Below are positions 46,570 through 58,625 of a stretch of DNA of 64,000 bases, one piece after another. Location of the stretch: NCBI GenBank assembly GCA_032622095.1, contig CP136065.1, positions 95,053,343-95,117,342 of the forward strand, written 5' to 3'. Both the position numbers and the translations under genes were made by a program. The number at the start of each line of letters is the position of its first letter. The first letter of the stretch is position 1. Source of the stretch: Siphonodentalium dalli. Taxonomy: Eukaryota; Mollusca; Scaphopoda; Gadilida; Siphonodentaliidae. The notes under the pieces were generated by a model that was not told the origin of the DNA, ran no database searches, and saw only the letters and a program-made list of their open reading frames with translations.

Positions 46570-48130
46570 CAACGTCAAGTTGAGTTACAACGTCATTACT
46601 TCAGAACGCGACGTCCGAGGTAATCGCGACCATGTCCAAGTTAATAACATAGTCATAATTCCTCTAGGTCCGAAGTTTCGCCCCGATATGTCGAGAAACG
46701 ACGGATGAGTGCCGACGGACCACCATTAGATTGAGCTACAACGCCATTAACGCCAGGGCGCGACGTTTGACGTAATGGGGGGCAGTTTCAAGTTAATAAC
46801 ATGGCCATAGTACTTCTAGGTACGAAGTTTCGCTCATATATGCCGAAAAACGGTACAGCAGTGACGAAGGACTAATATCAAGTTGAGCTACAACGTCATT
46901 GACGTCAAAACGCGACGTCTGAGGTAATCGGGACCAGGTCCACATAAATAACATGTCCTCAATACGTCTATGTACCAAGTTTCCAACTGATCTGCCGATA
47001 AATTGCGGAGGAGTGACGAGGGACCATCATCGAGTTGAGCTACAACGTCATTAACGTCAGAACGCGACATCTGACGTAATGAGGACTAGGTCCAAGTTAA
47101 TAACATGGCCATAGTTCTTCTAGGTACGAAGATTCGCTCAGATCTGCCGAAAACGGCACAGCAGTGACGAGGGACCAATATCAATTTGAGCTACAATGTC
47201 ATTAACGTCAGATCAGAACGCGACGTCTGTGGTAATCGGGACCAGGTCCATATAAATAACATGGCCACAATACGTCTATGTATCAAGTTTCGTCCCGATC
47301 TGCCGATAAACAGCGGATGAATGACGATGGACCACCACCAGATTGAGCTACAATGTCATTAACGTCAGGACGCGATGTTTGACGTAATGGGGGCCAGCTT
47401 CAAGTTAATAACATGGCCATAGAACTTCTAGGTACGAAGTTTCGCTCATATCTGTCGAAAAACGGCACAGCAGTGACGGGGAACCAATATCAAGTTGAGC
47501 TACAACGTCATTAACGTCAGAACGCGACGTATGAGGTAATCGGGACCAGGTGCACATAAATAACATGGCCACAATACGTCTATGTATCAAGTTTCGTCCC
47601 GATCTGCCGATAAACAGCGGATGAATGACGATGGACCACCACCAGATTGAGCTACAATGTCATTAACGTCAGGACGCGATGTTTGACGTAATGGGGGCCA
47701 GCTTCAAGTTAATAACATGGCCATAGAACTTCTAGGTACGAAGTTTCGCTCATATCTGTCGAAAAACGGCACAGCAGTGACGGGGAACCAATATCAAGTT
47801 GAGCTACAACGTCATTAACGTCAGAACGCGACGTATGAGGTAATCGGGACCAGGTGCACATAAATAACATGGCCACAATACGTCTATGGATCAAGTTTCG
47901 TCCCGATCTGCCGATAAACAGCGGATGAATGACGATGGACCACCATCAGATTGAGCTACAATGCCATTAACGTCAGGACGCGACGTTTGACGTAATGGAG
48001 GCCAGGTTCAAGTTAATAGCATGGCCATAGTACTTCTAGGTACGAAATTTTGCTCAGATCTGCCGAGAAACGGCGCAGATTGCAGTGACGAGGGACCAAC
48101 ATCAAGTTGAGCTACAGTGTCATTAACGTC
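46570..48130 (-). repeat. Right array of ~152-bp units in foldback C
   Basis: Ten or more units, with CATTAACGTCAGAACGCGAC recurring near 46590, 46743, 46894, 47047, 47199, 47354, 47507, 47658, 47811, 47964 and 48119. Alternating unit types give a 304-bp higher-order repeat. 47405-47590 and 47709-47894 are nearly identical. Confidence 0.92.
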
Positions 48131-48506
48131 CACCACACAAACAATACACACAAAACATTGCATTTACTATATAAGATTTTATTAAGACCAAACCCGCCTT
48201 TGAAACTGACTAAAAATTGTTGCTACAAAACTCGACGAGTATTACTACCAAACTCGTTAGCTTGTTTTTTACTACAAAACTCGTCGATATTTTACTACAA
48301 AACTCGTAACCTGAAATTACTACATAACTCGTCGATTTTACTACAAAACTCGTGAGCTACCACAAAACTCGTCGATTGCTACTACACAACTCGTGAGCTA
48401 CCACAAAACTCGTCAGTTACTACATAACTCGGCGTAACAATACCCTTGTTCGGCAGTTTACTTGTGCAGAGGCAGTCGCGTTAAGGAGGCGCCCCATTCG
48501 CGAATT

Positions 48507-49153
48507 TTTTAGAAATATGTTTGAATTATGTATAAAAAAAGTGGATATAAAAACAATTTAGCATGTATGTCAGTAGAGAGTTTGAAAGGAAGTATTTGCA
48601 AAAAAAGCAGTGCATCTTATTTTACCAACTATAGTCTGCACTCGGTCCACGCACTATCTGAAATTAAATCATGACTATCTGCAAAAAAAATAAGAAAGTC
48701 TTCATTTTTTTTGGTAGCTTTTTGGTAGCCATTTGCAGAACTATTTTTTTGGAGGAAAAGTCACCATAGAACAACATAATGTCTGAAAAGATGAATCAGT
48801 ATTGAGTATTTATGTCTGTCAGATTGTTTCGAACGTGGTTGAATAATGGTTGAATAATATTTATGTTGTTTTATGTTGTTTTTGGTCCTTCACACGACAA
48901 AAAAAAAATCCTGCAAATGGCCACCAAAAAACTAAAATATGCAATGAAAAATGTTTTATTTATTTTCTCGCAGACATTCATGATTTCAGATAGCAGACCG
49001 AATGTGGACCCTATATAGTTAGGATAATAAGCTAGATAATGCAGTGTTTTTTTGCAAATAATTCCTGTCGAACTCTCTAGTGACCTACATGACAAATTGG
49101 TGGGGGTTTTTTAAAACACTTTTTTTTATATAATTCAAACATATCTCTAATAT
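48507..49153. mobile_element. Long inverted repeat next to foldback C
   Basis: The left arm (about 48507-48760) and right arm (about 48895-49153) pair: ATATGTTTGAATTATGTATA against ATATAATTCAAACATAT, TAGAGAGTTTGAAAGGAA against TTCCTGTCGAACTCTCTA, and GGTAGCCATTTGCAG against CTGCAAATGGCCACC. The spacer is about 135 bp. The 74-codon minus-strand ORF in the right arm is incidental. Confidence 0.82.
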
Positions 49154-49569
49154 TGTGAGGCTAAACATATGTTGTTATAATACTATAGCATACACTGTAT
49201 TGGTTATAAACGAATGCACGAGAATGGAGTAGTGCACGAAGATCAAATTCCATGTCCGCACACCAGCAAGAAATTGTCAGGTTTGCCCCATGATACTTGA
49301 TTGACCAATGGTAAAATATTCCACGGAAACACTACATGAAGGAGTACCCGGAATATGGCGAATTGACACAGTCTGACCTCCCGGCAGTTGGTACCGTTCG
49401 GTAGATTGGCCGGAACTCAGTTAGAAAAAAACCACATTCCCGGGCCTTGGACTAATAATAGCCTACAGTGTAAACAATACTGCCGACACTAATTGATGCT
49501 CTTTTAATCTTTCAGTAGAGTGCAAATCTGATAAAAGAATGTTTAAAAGATAAAAATGTGCGAAGCGCG

Positions 49570-49905
49570 CTGTTTAAGATCATATAATGTGCGCGAAACG
49601 CACAAATGGGCCGCAGGCCCCTCCCCCGCTAAATAAAGGCTCCCGAATGGAGCCTGTTTCAGTTAGTATAGTAATAAAGTAAAATATATTGATTGTTGCG
49701 TTCCATATTTGCATGCTTATATGTGGGTTGGGGAGAGTGGGACAAATGGGCCGCGCAGCGCAGGGGCCTGTAATCCGTATGCTGTATGCTGAATACAGGT
49801 TCCAACGGGGTCCGTTTAAGATCAAAATGTGCCGCAAGCTCCCTTCGTCGCTGAATATATAGAGGCTCCCGAATTGAGTATGTTTCAGTTAGTATATAGT
49901 AATTT
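49570..49905 (+). repeat. Two direct copies of a ~95-bp segment
   Basis: TTAAGATCA, then GTGC..., then GGCTCCCGAAT, then TGTTTCAGTTAGTATA occur at 49573-49675 and 49816-49905. ORFs of 85-90 codons on the minus strand span them without a recognisable product. Confidence 0.7.
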
Positions 49906-50045
49906 GAGCAATGGATTAGGGCAAAATACACTAATGTGTTCTATGAACGAAACATAGTAAGAAATTAATTTTCATTGTAATTACCATGTTGTTTGCATCG
50001 TTCATAGAACGCATGAGTGTATTTTGCGCTAATTCATTGCTCAAA
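49906..50045. mobile_element. Hairpin MITE-like palindrome
   Basis: TTGAGCAATGGATTAGGGC and AAAATACACTAATGTGTTCT at the left pair with GTGTATTTTGCGCTAATTCA and TGCTCAAATT at the right. The loop is about 50 bp. Confidence 0.75.
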
Positions 50046-50315
50046 TTAATGCATTAGTTGCATATATTCTGTTGAGTATAATAGTAGATGGTCCAATAAA
50101 TGGCCGGATTTAGTGTACAGTCCCCATTTAAGACGTACGGCTTCTGCCGTATTGACTGAAATTCGTTTCATGGCAACTTAGTCTTAGATGTATTCGTTAT
50201 CGATTATTCCATAATCAAAGTTTTATTCTGCGAACGTAAATATCTGAAAATCGGATTTCTTAGATTTGGCCATTTTCAACTGTAACAATCCATACAAACA
50301 TTTAAAGTGATGTGA

Positions 50316-50479
50316 AACACCCCGACAGGGTGATCAAATAGAAATGGAGAATAATAAACATCCCGGCAGGGTGATCAAATAGAAATGGAGAATAATAAAC
50401 ATCCCGGCAGGGTGATCAAATAGAAATGGAGAATAATAAACACCCCGGCAGGGTGATCAAATAGAAATGGAGAATAATC
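50316..50479 (+). repeat. 41-bp tandem repeat, 4 copies
   Basis: Units at 50316, 50357, 50398 and 50439: AACATCCCGGCAGGGTGATC plus AAATAGAAATGGAGAATAAT. Nearly identical. A single diverged unit occurs at about 61890-61935, with similar flanks on both sides. Confidence 0.95.
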
Positions 50480-50653
50480 TTGTTCAAAGTAGTAATTTTT
50501 AGAAATATAATATCCAAATAGACAACGGACAGTGACTCTCGATCACGCAGCCGAACAAGTACATAATATGTCTTTAATTTCGGTCCCATATCATTTGGCA
50601 AAATATTTGATGAAAGTAAATTTGGCGTCAACGCGGACCCTGTTGACCCCTAC

Positions 50654-50696
50654 CTGAAACAACAGCGAGAACACCAAGAAATACAGCGAACCACAT
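50654..50696 (-). CDS. S1A serine protease, exon 1 (signal peptide)
   Basis: Digestive-type chymotrypsin-fold serine endopeptidase, predicted secreted. The ATG at 50696 has A at -3, followed by MWFAVFLGVLAVVS, a hydrophobic signal core, and a donor G|GTAGGG that leaves one base of the Ala15 codon, completed by exon 2. The six exons join in phase to give 253 codons: signal 1-14, propeptide to 50, mature enzyme from Ile51 with His92, Asp142, Ser237. Cysteines fit a five-disulphide chymotrypsin layout (36-163, 77-93, 175-243, 205-222, and 233 with one in the missing exon). Asp231 predicts trypsin-like specificity. Introns are 4 to 13 kb, except those of 2.3 and 2.1 kb beside exon 4. Confidence 0.88.
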
Positions 50697-50739
50697 CTTG
50701 ACGACACGAAGCAGCTGACGGAAATGACTGGACCTCGAG

Positions 50740-50765
50740 ATAACTCTATAAATTTGTGATTGGCC
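50740..50765 (-). promoter_or_regulatory. CCAAT and TATA-like elements upstream of the protease gene
   Basis: On the minus strand, GGCCAATC (CCAAT complement at 50759-50763) is followed by AATTTATAG (50747-50754). The TATA-like element is about 51 bp above the ATG, leaving room for a start site near 50720 and a short leader. The arrangement fits a tissue-specific digestive enzyme promoter. Activity is inferred. Confidence 0.55.
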
Positions 50766-51640
50766 GAGTCGAGCTCGTGACTTTAACATATGTTGTCTTC
50801 GTATGCCCCCTCGGCACTTTCGTTGTGCGCGCATGTATATGGAACTTTCACAGACGAGCTACGTGCGCCAGCGACCTTGAAGGTTTGAAGGCTTGAAGGG
50901 TATCTAGTCCCACACGTTCCAGATTAATGCCCGAGTTCTGATTATTATGCCATACGGGACAAGGCTTTGTAAATGAAAGTTGATATTATTTAATTCTTTT
51001 GGGAGGTTCGACATGAGGAGATGCACTTGAATTTACGAAGCCAAGACCTACTTGGAAATAACATTCTAGTTCTGACGATGAACACAGTTGAGTCCTATAT
51101 TCTGCATCGTTCATTCGGAACAGAACCACCAGAGAAGTCATCCAACTTCAACCGTTTTCAACACAGCGTATTTTCGTGAAAATAGGCCCACTACGGGCTT
51201 ATTTTTTTATAATTGCGCGAATTAAGCTCATATTAACAAAGTCGGGGAGCCCAGAAAGTTCTATTCGAACAATTGAGTAGGAAAGGGTTGATGTGCCTGA
51301 ATTGTCGGGTGAACCGGTTTGACGACACAAACCCAATTCTTAAGTTCCGCAATTACAACATAAAGGGGGCAGGGCCCACCAAAAAAAAAAAAACCTCCAA
51401 AATCACGAAACTTAAGAAATATGTTTTTTTTGCGGCATTTTCAAATAAGGAGGGGGTCTTTTGACAGACACCCCCAAAACGTAAAACAATTTTCGAACTT
51501 TCGCGTTCGTCCTTAAAATTTACTATGGTCATTCCCAGATATATACTAAACATAGAAACCCAACTTAAGTAGAGGATTTCTGCAGAATTTTCAGATAAGA
51601 AGGGGTAGTTTGACCCCTCCCCTAAAACTTCGGAAATTCG
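50766..51640. other. Upstream of the protease gene, nothing recognised
   Basis: No gene or clear repeat. ORFs are 66 codons or fewer. Confidence 0.5.
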
Positions 51641-53240
51641 CTATTTGTCCGGGAGCTGATAGCCTAGTGTACCCCTGCACCCCATGACTTAATTTTACAT
51701 AACTAATTCTCTTCCTTGTTATATCCCTCAACGTTAAAGCAATTTTAACACAAGCAGTCGCAGACGACGGTATCCCCCGCCGAATTGTGCAGTTGGGGAA
51801 GTGCATTCTCAATAATGTTTGAGTTCTCAGTATGTGCTAAACAAGAGGTGGATTTTGTTAAAAAGCATGGCTTGCGAACTCATTTTAGGTTCTGACGTTT
51901 GTGGAAATTAGCCATGTGACGTTGTCCATTTGCACCAAAAATAATAAACAAAGTCCAATAACTCTGCTGAAAATATCCGGCCGGACCTGTTTTTGCGAAC
52001 TCGTTCTAGATACTGGTCATGGGAACTCATTTACCAAAAATCTTTGAAATCCGTTAACATTTGTGGAAATGAGCCCTGTGACGTCGTCCATTTGCACCAA
52101 AAATAATAAACAAAGTCCAATAAGTCAGCTTAAAATATCCGACCGGACCTGGTTTGCGAACTCGTTCTAGATACTGGTCAAGTGAACTCATATACCAAAT
52201 ATCTTTGAAATCCGTTGAGATTTGTGACGTCGTCTATTTGCTATTTGGTAAATTCGATAAAAATAATAAACGAAGTCCAATAACTCCGGTAAAAATATCC
52301 GGCCGGACCTGGCTTGCGAACTCATTCTAGGTAATGGTCAGGTGAACTCATATACCAAAAATCTTTGAAATCCGTTGACATTTGTTCAAGTTATGCTTTT
52401 ACAAATCAAATTCGGGACGGACGAACGGCAAGACGGACGGACGTAACCCATTCCTATATCCCCCGCAAATTTTCAATTTGGCGGGGGATAATAACAAGTG
52501 GGCGCGTAGACACAATACAAGATGGCGTCAACTATGGTCGCCGTTTTTCAGACGAGGCACTAAGTCAGTTTGATCCGATTTATAGAGAGAAAATCTTGTT
52601 AAAAGTATGCAAATATATACATATTTGTGAAGCCAAGACATAGTGTCAACGCTCAAGGGAAAAATTGGAACTTGTCGTCCAAGATGGCCGCCAAAAATGC
52701 CACCGGAACTGGAAAATTAGATTTTTCACTGATATTTTCTTGTCAGTTTCTGATATTAGTTAACTAGTGGCGAATTCTGGGTTTATGTTGTATGTTTCAT
52801 GCTAAGTATCACATCACTGGAGCAATGCGTTATGTCATTCTTTAGGTCGCATTCATTTCCGACGCACCAAAAGGCCGATTATACAGATCGCAATTTCACC
52901 AAAAATCGCCATTGGGATTCCAGTCATAGTTTAGCACTGGGTGATATAAGTTATGGATGCCATGCCTAGGTAAATTTCACCTCAAAAGAACCAAACTGTT
53001 CACTTTAGCTCAAAATGGCATTCAACATGGCGACCAAAATATTTTAAATGGTAGATATTGCTCCAGTGATTGCCTGAATTCGCTTCCAAATTGTGGTTGA
53101 TGAATAATATTGGTTAATCTGCGCTGTATACTGCATTGAATCCTAACATATCTGATGTACCGTGGTTAATTGTAACTATCGTAATCGCATACATTACGAA
53201 TATTACCAATTATCTCTCTCTAAACTTGACATTAAAATCG
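51641..53240 (+). repeat. Dispersed repeat with internal ~150-bp tandem units
   Basis: 51645-51740 matches 33538-33640. 51850-52400 holds three to four tandem units, each with ATAATAAACAAAGTCCAATAA, ATATCCGGCCGGACCTG, GCGAACTCGTTCTAG and ATCTTTGAAATCCGTT. The stretch then ends with a GGACGGACG run and a hairpin (CCCCCGCAAATTTT ... AAATTTGGCGGGGGATAATAA, 52460-52495). 52500-53240 matches 33660-33985, 36600-37155 (inverted) and 61010-61390 (inverted). Coding traces are discussed at 36759. Confidence 0.75.
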
Positions 53241-53820
53241 GCTGAAATTCACAGTTCGCGAGCTTGGTCCATGTCTTCAAGTAAATGTAACTACATTTAG
53301 TATCAGGGGTGTTTGTTGTTTCGGAACTGCCTTAATGGTTGTTTTTAAAAATGCAATCAAAAAATATTTTTTTTTAAGTAAATTTTTCACATATGCAGAA
53401 CACTATTCTGTGATGGTTCTCAAATGACTCAAACTGTGACTTACTTTGTTATTAGACATGCTATTTAATCTCCTGGCAACTACATATGCTATTATGGTTG
53501 TCCCAGTACCTTACTTACCTTACTGGCGATGACAAATTCATTTTAAAGGATGCAGTATGGAATTTTGTTGAAAATGTATTTTGGGATTCTGGCCACGTTT
53601 TAAGGGAACGACCAAAACTTTGCAAAGGAAGTGGGAGGGACCATAATCTATAGCTACAATGATCATTTTCATCATATTCACACACTTGATACGTGTTGGA
53701 TGTCAAGATGACAGTCATATACCAAAATTCAACATATTTTTCTCGATTTACCCTGATGGCATTTGCAAGGTGTGGTACATTACTTTGTTTTGACTAATAC
53801 GCCCCGTTACTATTTTAAGA

Positions 53821-54535
53821 CAAATGAAACAAGAGGTGTGCACTCGCGTGCTAGCATACCCCACCGTGGCAAATTCAACCCGCATTATCCGTAATCCCCA
53901 AAAAAAAGATTTTTAACTTTAAAGAAAAATTTTGATTAATAATATCGATATGGTGTCGCAAGAAGCTTGTACAGAAAACAATATTCATATTTGTTCGAAT
54001 GATTGTAGAAACCCCAAAAAGGGTAGAAAATGAAACGCAACCTTAACATCTAAGATGGCTTTTGTCGAGTGTAATAGCATCCACACAAAAAAAATCCCAA
54101 AATTTTCTAAGTCAAAATAAGTAAATGAAGTGTAATGTTAGAAAAAACAGTCCGAGCCAACCCTGAGCCGTATCACGTAGAGAGGGTGTTATGAGAAGCA
54201 TGTATACCAAAAACTATTGAAATCGGTTCATATTTGTTAAAGTTATTAAGTCGGACATAATTTTCTAAGTCAAAATAAGTCTAAAAGTAAGGGGTAACTT
54301 AAAAAAAGAAAGTCGGACCGCACCCCAATTAGCATCATGTGGAGAGGTGGTCCTAATGAGATTGCATACACAAAATTATTGAAATCGGTTCACAGTTGTT
54401 CGAGTTATGAGGTCGGACGGACGGACGGACACACGGAGGGAGAAAGTGTGACGGACAGACGCAGGGAGAAAGTGTGACGGACAGACGCAGTCAATCCATT
54501 ATACCCCACATTTTCTTCGAAAGTGGGGGTATAAC
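53821..54535 (+). mobile_element. SINE-like element with tandem units and GACG-run tail
   Basis: Starts ACAAGAGGTGTGCACTCGCG; contains two ~150-bp units (ATTTTCTAAGTCAAAATAAG ... ATTGAAATCGGTTCA). It ends in GGACGGACGGACGGAC, a 26-bp near-duplicate (GCAGGGAGAAAGTG), then a hairpin ATACCCCACATTTTCTTCG ... AAAGTGGGGGTATAA. This start and tail resemble abundant short elements of molluscan genomes; the name is unknown to me. The intervals 53241-53820 and 54536-55311 show no gene. Confidence 0.6.
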
Positions 54536-55311
54536 GAAGGCGGTTTTGGATCATATAATAATTACACCAGATTTTCAGTCTAGTCTTTACATATACATGT
54601 TAGTCTATTGAATATAGAATATCACTATACATGGCCTATTCTCTTTCTCGATTGACTATTATAGTAACATCTGGGGCGTGGTTGTAGATCGGCATGAACA
54701 CCCAGTTGTCTCGACGTGAAAATAGTGAGCTTGTTTGTGATACTACATGTAGTTACCGGAATCAGACAGGGTCATGGCCAAACGTGGTTCCTTTAATTCA
54801 AAGTTATGTTGTTTGTTGGGTCGGCGTATGGATATTCACTTATAGCATTTCCTTCCACGCGGCAAGCTTTGTTGCAATTCAAGGAAGGACTATGTATCTG
54901 TTCATCTTACTTTGTCATCTTACTATGACTGTGATGGGTGTCTGATTCCCAGCAACGCAATAAATGAGTAATATGAAGTCAAGCCCTTTTCCAGATCATC
55001 AAATTCCATACTAATATAGCGAAGGTACGAAATTCCCTTCCAATAATCATTGAACCATTGGCATAAATGTTCCTGACATGTTCGTATTGATAGCCAGAAA
55101 TGTTGTGGCCAGTATCTCTTTGCTGTCACTTAAAACATAAGTCCGTTAATAGGTGAGGTATTATTATTTGCACATTTGATACCGTTAATCGGGCGATAAC
55201 AGTGGTATATATGTCAGCCATTTGCCATCATGATAGCGCTATGCAAGTGTGGGCCCGGTGTTGTAATTCAGAATTCCAAATACTGTAACTTGTGCCGTCG
55301 AAGTTTAATTG

Positions 55312-56290
55312 CTTTTCTTCTCTTAAGGACTTTGCTAACCCAATTTTCCACAAATTTGATGGAGTCCAAAATAAAGGTTTATGTTAACTTTTATTAGTAA
55401 TCACAGTAACCAAACCCATGGATGCAACATTTTAAGAGTAAAATTCATGGTAGATTTTGTTAGAAATTCAAAATGTAAAATTTATAGAAGTTTTTTAAAT
55501 CTATGTTTTCGAACCCAAATTCAACAAACACAAAGATCATATCTAAGAAAAAGATATGGATATGTGTACTGAACACTGTGAAGAATGATGAACAATAAAG
55601 ATATACTCACATTTCTTCAGTTTTCAGATTTTTGGCTTGGAAGCAGTTGTTTACAAATGGTGTAGATTTCATTGCTCAGAAAAGCTATTTGGGAACTGAA
55701 TTTGGTGGGTCAAGTTAATGTTCACTCAAGCCAGCTGGGATTATGACCAGCAGGATTTGACCCATGAGAATATTATATCCTGATTCAGGCTGATTGGTGA
55801 CCTGGTGTCTGGGCTGTGGGGTACCCCCAGATTAGGGATTACACAGTTCTTTTGTCAAGAGATTCACAACACATCACTGTCCACACATATTAACACTTAA
55901 CTGTCACCTCACTACAAGCGATGTCAGGTAAGTTACTAATTTATTTGTAAACAATAGGTTCTTAGTAATTTTATCAAAGAATGCTTGATAAATATGAATA
56001 TTATTTTATTGTTCATCATTCTTCATAGTGTTCAGTACACATTGCCATATTTTTTTCTTTGATATGGACTTTGTGTTTATTGATTTTGGGTTCGAAAAAA
56101 TTAATTTTAAAAACCTCTATAAATTTCATACTTAGTATTTCTAACATATTCCACCATGAATTATACTCTTAAAATGTTGCATTCATGGGTTTGGTCACTA
56201 TGATTACTAATAAAAGTGAACATAAACCTTTATTTAGACTCCATCAAATTTGGGGAAAATTGGGTTAGCAAAGTCCTTAAGAAAAAACTA
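55312..56290. mobile_element. Long inverted repeat (287-bp arms)
   Basis: Arms at 55312-55598 and 56004-56290 pair over their length with scattered mismatches (CTTAAGGACTTTGCTAACCC against GGGTTAGCAAAGTCCTTAAG; GAAGAATGATGAACAATAA against TTATTGTTCATCATTCTTC). The spacer is about 400 bp. The 63-codon plus-strand ORF in the left arm has no support. Confidence 0.85.
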
Positions 56291-57077
56291 AATATCAGTA
56301 GAGCAGATTTCAATACTATAACATAATGCAAATGAAGTTTATACAAACGATGAAACCCGACTATAGCTCAATGCCAGCAATAATTATGTCAAACTAACTG
56401 GGATAGTGTGGGAGGATACATAATGAAAGATCCTTGCGCGGTAACATGTGGTACTATTAATCAATGATAAATATGGTAAATAAGGATTGAGTATAGTTTT
56501 ATATGCTAAGGGTGGATGCATGCATGTAATCTCTGTAAATGTCGTGTATTTGTCGTTTGACAGACATTGTAATATGTGTCCGCTGACAACCCAACCATTG
56601 CGGCTATGTATGCCCACAGTGAGTCAAGCTCTGATCGTGCAGAGAACCGTTGACTAGACGAAGTCGTCAGGCCGCTTAAAATAATTGTTCGCGGCCCAGG
56701 ATTTCCCCAATAGCAGGGGCTATGATCCCCAATATGGGGGGGGGGGGCTATATTATCCCGGAAGCTACAGGACTTACCATAGCATATTTCCTCGACGGGT
56801 GGGGTGGGGGCATGCAGCACCCTGAGTCCTGACCCCCCACCCATGAAGCCACTCCTGACGTATACATATTGTAGTTGACAGTCATTTCTGTCGTGTCTGT
56901 TTGCTACGCGTGATTAATCTAATATTCAGCAATTTATGCCATTCATATAATGATGAACACAGTATTACAGATTAAAATTTGAGAGTACAGAAGGTGTCGT
57001 TGCTGTGTCTTCATTCGGGGAAAAAGGTTTTCTAGCTCTATACGAGTTCCCAACTACGTCACCTTTCCTCTCTTGTT

Positions 57078-57640
57078 ATTACGCCACCCGTGGTGTATCT
57101 TGCTTTTGATATTTTGATATCGCGTGGTGTACAGGGCGAATGTATTCTTGGAGATTGTTTGCACCTTACTTAATCGTACCGATAGAATCACGTAGATGCC
57201 GAAATTGTAAAGTTAACGCCAGTGGTGTATAATACGTTTATGAAAATATGATAAATCCTATCGATAGAGTCAGGACAGGCTCAAATTGTAAACTTAAAGT
57301 CACCGGTGTAATAATATGTTGTTGAAAATATAAATAATCTGATAGCCTGAAAATATTGTATAACCTATTGAGAGCCCCTGGTGTAGTGAACTGAATTGTG
57401 GGTAATTTATGGAGATTGTTTGTACCTTACTGAATCGTACCGATAGAATCACGTAGATGCCGAAATTGTAAAGTTAACGCCACCGGTGTATAATATGTTT
57501 ATGATAAATCGTATCGATAGAGTGAGGACAGGCTCAAATTGTAAACTTAAAGTCACCGGTGTAATTACGCCACCTGTGGTACACGTATCTAGCTGCTGAG
57601 ATTTTGATATTGCGTGGTGGACAGGGCGAATGTATTCTTG
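57078..57640 (+). repeat. Duplicated segment
   Basis: 57150-57310 (TTAATCGTACCGATAGAATC, CACGTAGATGCCGAAATTGT, GTCACCGGTGTAAT) recurs at 57412-57565. Flanks with ATTACGCCACC and GACAGGGCGAATGTATTC occur at 57078-57153 and 57564-57640. Confidence 0.85.
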
Positions 57641-57904
57641 TGGGGCTTTTATTTATAGAGTTGGAAATTCCGTTTATTTAAAAGTCGGAACTACGCGACC
57701 AGTAGGCCAAGTCCAGTAAAACGGTTCGTTATAGGTGCTGGTTGTTATTGTTATTTGAACGGAATTCTGAGTTGGTCATTCGCGAAACCAATATATTTTA
57801 TATTCTATAATTAAAACCGTGGGTATATAATATATGATCCTCTTTATGGATATTGTAGGAAGGTAAATTTAGCTAAAGCTGTGGGATATCTTGCAAGACA
57901 ACAC

Positions 57905-58625
57905 ATTTCGGTTTGCGCTATAACGCTCAATGTTTGAAGGTGTTACACAACGTCTGATAAAAAGAGTTCTATCTGGAATATTCACACTATTTTTTCAGAG
58001 AACATGCATAGAGTAAAAATAGTCCTATCGGACTATCGTAAAGTAGTTCCGTTTAATTCGGGATTAATTAACCCTCAGACTGCCGAAACTGCCGACAATA
58101 AATTCGCTTGTTCGTGTCCCCCGAAAATCAAACTTGCCTGTTTAGAGGTCCCATTTTCGTGGCTAATGGTGATAGAATCACAATTTTTCAGTCAAGTTCA
58201 TGGATAAATTACGTTACACTTAATCGGCTTATGTCCGCGGCCATAAACCTGCGTTTTGATAACAATTTATTTGAGACAAACTGTTGCGCGGGTATCAGTC
58301 GGCGCTTATCGGTTGAAGTTATTATAATCGTGCAGCCTGCACGTGTTCAAATACAACAGAAAAAAAAATACTATGTCAAATAAATAAAGTGATCAATGGA
58401 CAGACAAGTTTCATTTCCGTGGGACACGAAAAAGCGAATTTAATGTCGTCAGTTTCGGCAGTCTGAGGGTTTTAATTAATCTCCTTTACGATATTCCGAT
58501 AGGACTATGTTTACTCTATGTTCTCTGAAAAAAAATGGTGTGAATATTCCCGATAGAACTATTTTTATCAGACGTTTTGTAACACATTAAAACATTGAGC
58601 TGTTAGCGCAATTTTCTGAAATTTC
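57905..58625. mobile_element. Long inverted repeat (~240-bp arms)
   Basis: Left 57905-58147 and right 58390-58625 pair: ACGTCTGATAAAAAGAGTTC against GAACTATTTTTATCAGACGT, CATAGAGTAAAAATAGTCCT against AGGACTATGTTTACTCTATG, and CCTCAGACTGCCGAAACTG against CAGTTTCGGCAGTCTGAGG. ORFs of 67-91 codons are arm by-products. Confidence 0.88.

Larger units (their letters stand above)
43037..48439. mobile_element. Foldback-like element C (5.4 kb)
   Basis: Ends are inverted: TGTTACGCCGAGTTATGTAG at 43037 and its complement ending at 48439. From outside in, each arm has a block of ~21-bp motifs (ACGAGTTTTGTAGTAA), a unique spacer (TTTCAAAGGCGGGTTTGG, then AAATGCAATA), and an array of ~152-bp units. The left array spans about 43345-44360 and the right about 46570-48130. 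Unique DNA at 44360-46020 and an extra 21-bp block at 46020-46566 lie in the middle. The structure resembles Drosophila FB and sea-urchin TU elements, whose arms are also subrepeat arrays. No target duplication was found. It sits in protease intron 1. Confidence 0.85.

Noticed and set aside
45875-46708. 277-codon plus-strand ORF, the third longest in the window
   Set aside because: Most of it is the 21-bp satellite, which is also open in the other two frames, so length is no evidence of coding.
47405-47894. Two identical 61-codon minus-strand ORFs
   Set aside because: Identity results from a recent 304-bp satellite duplication; other units of the array break the frame.
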